The notes under the pieces are model-generated. The model had not been told where the DNA came from. It did not search any database and saw only the letters and a list, made by a program, of their open reading frames with translations. The position numbers and the translations under genes are program-made. Of a stretch of 10,800 bases of DNA, positions 8,532-10,800 are shown one piece after another. Position 1 is the first letter of the stretch. Each line of letters starts with the position of its first letter. The stretch comes from Limnobacter sp. (GTDB taxonomy: Bacteria > Pseudomonadota > Gammaproteobacteria > Burkholderiales > Burkholderiaceae_B). The stretch is taken from positions 1-10,800 of the forward strand of contig JAAURO010000030.1 in NCBI GenBank assembly GCA_012032215.1, given 5' to 3'.

Positions 8532-8573
8532 GTTTAATTTGGCCTTCCAGAGCAGTTAAAACATAAAAAAACA

Positions 8574-9851
8574 ATGAATGGTATTTTAGCCTCGTTCTTA
8601 GGGCCTTCTTTAAATTTAGTAAGATACGAGGGCCAATACAAAAAAGCAGGGCCGCGTTTTGAGGAGATGCGAACAAGAATAGCCGGGCGTGGCTCTACAA
8701 CCGATCTATTCTCTCTGCACGGCAATCCACAACTCGTACACCAATCAAAATGGCAGCGGTTTCGGGCCTTTAAATGGAGTAGATTAAAAGAGGGGGCCGA
8801 CAAACTACTCACCCATCCTCCGCTGGCTTCAACGGGGTTTATCCGTGGTTTAATTCACACCGCCAAACGCATGGAAGAAGCGGGCGAATTCTTTGCCGAT
8901 ATGTCGTCTGTATTAGAGACAGGAATAAGAAATGCCATTTCAGACGGCAATGAACTCAACGCACGCACCATCTTCGCAACGGGGGTAGCCCGTTTACTGG
9001 TTACGGCTATTAACATTCCCTTAACCATTCCTTTTCTTGGCACAAAAACCATCGGTTGTGCAGGCTACGGCACTTCTCTTCTCCTATCCATTCTGGCTCT
9101 GCTGGCTGAAAGCATGCACGGGTGTACCTGCAAGTTCAGCAACTTCTCCCGAATAGAAAATACCGAAATTACAGAGGTAATTGAAAAAAAACAATCTGTC
9201 TTTAGTAAAAGTAGCCTGCTTGCACTGGAAAGAAACACGCTAAAAGTTAAACTGGCCATTCTGGACAGACTTAAAAACCGGCTTGGCCCCAAGCTATGTG
9301 GTTGGGCGCAGCAAGGAATAAACCGCCTTTCCGATGAACTGGATGGCACACACCTGAAAAGCCTGAAAGGCGTGCACGCTGCACGCCGCTGGCACAGCGG
9401 TTACATGTTGGCCAACCCGCAAAACTACGGAACCTTCTGCAGAACTTTAATAGGTATTAGCCGGTTTAGTTACTCTGTGGCAGCCAAGCTTACTACCAGT
9501 TTTGACAAACACGCGGCTTTCTGGCTGAACAGAAAACTGGCGAGCCAAGGACTTGGTGATGTGATAGGCATTCGGCTCTGCCTGACTGCAACCACATTGA
9601 CCTATATTTTTGTAGCGCTGCATTGGGGCACAATTGCCGGAAAGTTTGGTATTGGCGTAATTGGTGCACTGGCCTGCGCCTTTTCCTTGTCTGCCTGGGC
9701 ATGGCCACACTACTGGCAAAATACAGCCTCGATCATGGCTATAAAGGTCAAAGAATTAAATACAATCCTTATTTTTAAACGAAAACACGCGACAGGCCTT
9801 TGCTCAAACAGCAGGAGTTATCAGGTGCGCGGCAAGGTAACCCCTTGCTGA
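8574..9851 (+). CDS. Hypothetical putative membrane protein, 425 aa
   Basis: I do not recognise this family. There is no N-terminal signal peptide. A basic, soluble-looking first ~130 residues leads to a hydrophobic pair (~137-157 and 160-180). A polar, Lys/Arg-rich middle (~185-325) follows, then a second hydrophobic pair (~333-350 and 355-377) and a short basic tail. This suggests an inner-membrane protein with two helical hairpins. Cysteines cluster at CTC (184-186). The 5' coding DNA is AT-rich (23 G/C of 60 in 8581-8640), unlike its neighbours, which hints at acquisition. ATG 8574 has a poor ribosome site. The last 31 bases overlap the 3' end of dcd on the other strand. A T5 run at 9773-9777 could hide a homopolymer error, which would give a shorter end. 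The function is unknown; transporter, toxin or effector cannot be told apart. Confidence 0.75.
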   Translation: MNGILASFLGPSLNLVRYEGQYKKAGPRFEEMRTRIAGRGSTTDLFSLHGNPQLVHQSKWQRFRAFKWSRLKEGADKLLTHPPLASTGFIRGLIHTAKRMEEAGEFFADMSSVLETGIRNAISDGNELNARTIFATGVARLLVTAINIPLTIPFLGTKTIGCAGYGTSLLLSILALLAESMHGCTCKFSNFSRIENTEITEVIEKKQSVFSKSSLLALERNTLKVKLAILDRLKNRLGPKLCGWAQQGINRLSDELDGTHLKSLKGVHAARRWHSGYMLANPQNYGTFCRTLIGISRFSYSVAAKLTTSFDKHAAFWLNRKLASQGLGDVIGIRLCLTATTLTYIFVALHWGTIAGKFGIGVIGALACAFSLSAWAWPHYWQNTASIMAIKVKELNTILIFKRKHATGLCSNSRSYQVRGKVTPC

Positions 9852-10300
9852 CCCTGATATTTCCCCCCCCTGTCTTTGTAGGAAGTTTCGCACACTTCAT
9901 TGCTTTCAAAAAACAGCACTTGGGCACACCCCTCGCCGGCGTAAATTTTAGCGGGTAAAGGAGTGGTATTGGAAAACTCCAAAGTAACAAACCCCTCCCA
10001 CTCGGGCTCAAAAGGTGTGACATTCACAATGATTCCACAACGCGCATAGGTGCTTTTACCCAGGCAAATAGTTAATACATTTCTGGGAATCCTGAAATAC
10101 TCCACCGTTCGGGCCAAGGCAAAAGAATTGGGGGGAATGATGCACACATCACCCTTGAAATCCACGAAACTTTTTTCATCAAAATTTTTGGGATCAACAA
10201 TCGTGCTGTTAATGTTGGTAAAAATCTTGAACTCATCGGCAACGCGGGCATCATAGCCATAGGAGGAGAGGCCGTAGCTGATCGTGCCGTCGCGGCGCTG
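9821..10300 (-). CDS. dcd: dCTP deaminase, 5' part missing or replaced
   Basis: Dcd deaminates dCTP to dUTP, the main route to dTMP in many proteobacteria. Present are [40 protein letters not shown], the active-site segment [11 protein letters not shown] (the Ser and Arg of the family), TLEFSN (the catalytic Glu region) and the C-terminal [15 protein letters not shown]. From ISYG to the stop is 153 codons. In the ~189-aa Burkholderia type ISYG lies near residue 37, so about the first 28-36 residues are lacking. Upstream of ~10300 the minus frame stays open but reads unrelated Ala/Arg/Val-rich sequence with no Dcd N-terminus (no WIRRMA or MIEPFV pattern). GQRRDG just before ISYG resembles alphaproteobacterial Dcd, so the join may lie inside the gene. 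It is convergent with, and overlaps by 31 bases, the 425-aa gene. Confidence 0.92.
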   Translation of the reverse strand, partial: QRRDGTISYGLSSYGYDARVADEFKIFTNINSTIVDPKNFDEKSFVDFKGDVCIIPPNSFALARTVEYFRIPRNVLTICLGKSTYARCGIIVNVTPFEPEWEGFVTLEFSNTTPLPAKIYAGEGCAQVLFFESNEVCETSYKDRGGKYQGQQGVTLPRT

Positions 10301-10303
10301 GCC
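10250..10303. other. Composition break; probable chimeric junction
   Basis: Left of here the DNA is moderate in GC and dcd reads as betaproteobacterial. Right of here GC jumps (42 of 60 in 10561-10620), minus-strand Dcd homology ends by ~10303, and a different plus-strand coding frame begins. The switch falls in the highly conserved [13 protein letters not shown] part of dcd, a likely place for an assembler to cross between genomes. Confidence 0.65.
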
Positions 10304-10660
10304 GCCGCCAACCCCGCCTCGGCCGCCACGGGCCAGTGCTTCGATGCCTATGGCCGACCGGCAGGTCCGCCCTACAGCACCGACAACCCGCCCTACGGCC
10401 TGGTCTGCCAGGTGTATCGCCAAGGCGGGCAGTGCACGAGCGTGCAGCCGCAATGGGCCGTGAACAATTGCGGGTTGGCCCCACGCGGCTACTACAACCG
10501 CGGCCACCAATACGACTACGATAGCCGGCCGCGCTACCGCTCGCGCCGCTACGACTACGATCGCGACTATCGCCGCGGCGAGACGCCGCGTCAGCGCGAG
10601 ATCCGCCAGTTCAAGCGGACCAATCCGACCGGAAAGTACCAGGTGCATCCGAACCCGACG
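10301..10660 (+). CDS. Fragment resembling a secreted Tyr/Arg-rich protein
   Basis: The plus frame (codons beginning at 10301, 10304 and so on) reads [21 protein letters not shown] at the left, which looks like the end of a signal peptide with an Ala-x-Ala cleavage site near 10320. A mature part with paired cysteines follows (GQCFD, GLVCQVY, GQCTS, NNCG), then a Tyr/Arg/Asp repeat-like stretch ([22 protein letters not shown]). I do not recognise a family. No start codon with the signal-peptide n-region is visible because the left side is dcd, so this is a fragment. The strong GC bias means open frames occur easily on both strands; the plus frame is preferred because it reads like a secreted protein. 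Confidence 0.45.
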
Positions 10661-10799
10661 CACCCGATCATGCCGGACCTCGGCCTGCCCTGGTCGCTCT
10701 ACAACTGGCGCCAGATGGAGTGGCACGGCAAGGTGAACCTGCTGAAGGCAGGCCTGGCGTTCGCTGATGCCGCGGTGACCGTGAGCCCGAACCACGCGA
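10661..10799 (+). CDS. Glycogen/starch synthase (GlgA)-like fragment, GT5 N-terminal domain
   Basis: In the same plus frame the sequence becomes [15 protein letters not shown]...[27 protein letters not shown]. This matches the GlgA segment LPxLGLPW...GKVNFLKAGLVFADxVTTVSPTYA of the ADP-glucose-binding N-terminal domain. Only about 45 residues are present before the window ends. In a real GlgA this segment is preceded by a conserved VHNLAYQG-type motif. Here VHPNPTHP stands in its place, so the join with the upstream secreted-like fragment is suspect. Confidence 0.6.
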
Positions 10800-10800
10800 C

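Noticed and set aside
10336-10524. A 62-aa plus-strand ORF in the high-GC tail
   Set aside because: It is out of frame with the longer plus frame that shows signal-peptide-like and GlgA-like sequence.
9821-10795. A single 324-aa minus-strand reading frame spanning dcd and the high-GC tail
   Set aside because: Only the part from ~10300 leftward is Dcd. The rest is Ala/Val/Arg-rich antisense of a more protein-like plus frame, and high GC alone keeps it open.
1-10800. CRISPR array, tRNA, rRNA, insertion sequence or defence system
   Set aside because: No regular direct repeats, no tRNA/rRNA-like segment, no transposase and no nuclease/toxin motifs were seen on either strand.

Overview
The window looks like chromosomal DNA of a betaproteobacterium. 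The protein-level resemblance of HrpA, ArgA, the wing-domain Orn/Lys/Arg decarboxylase and the Dcd C-terminus is closest to what I remember from Burkholderiales. A Limnobacter-like relative is a guess, not a demonstrated assignment. Most of the window is ordinary housekeeping metabolism and shows no defence system, CRISPR array, tRNA, rRNA or insertion sequence. The last ~500 bases are different DNA and look artificially joined.

Layout. (1) 1-2953, minus: the N-terminal and middle parts of hrpA, a DEAH-box RNA helicase that runs off the left edge. It is broken by four apparent frameshifts, each of which a one-base change in a homopolymer repairs. (2) 2954-2997: a 44-base divergent promoter region with a palindromic -10 element. 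(3) 2998-4364, plus: argA (N-acetylglutamate synthase, first step of arginine synthesis), broken by one more homopolymer frameshift. (4) 4395-5711, plus: a cystathionine beta-lyase (metC) with an unusual internal insertion. (5) 5712-5790: a convergent intergenic region with strong hairpins. (6) 5788-6147, minus: a small, apparently disordered 119-aa protein of unknown function. (7) 6197-8449, minus: an intact 750-aa PLP-dependent arginine/lysine/ornithine decarboxylase. (8) 8450-8573: a divergent intergenic region. (9) 8574-9851, plus: a 425-aa putative membrane protein of unknown function. (10) 9821-~10300, minus: dcd (dCTP deaminase), lacking its N-terminus. (11) ~10255-10800: high-GC DNA carrying, in one open plus-strand frame, a secreted-protein-like fragment and a glycogen synthase (GlgA)-like fragment.

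How it fits together. The recognised genes serve arginine and methionine metabolism, amino-acid decarboxylation, nucleotide supply and RNA/ribosome handling. They form a plain core-genome neighbourhood rather than a dedicated system. The accessory-looking parts are the unknown membrane protein set between dcd and the decarboxylase, and the small disordered protein downstream of the decarboxylase.

Quality warning. Five repairable homopolymer frameshifts in the first 3.6 kb and the abrupt compositional change at the right end both point to sequencing or assembly artefacts. They should be settled before anything biological is built on the frameshifts or the right-hand tail.
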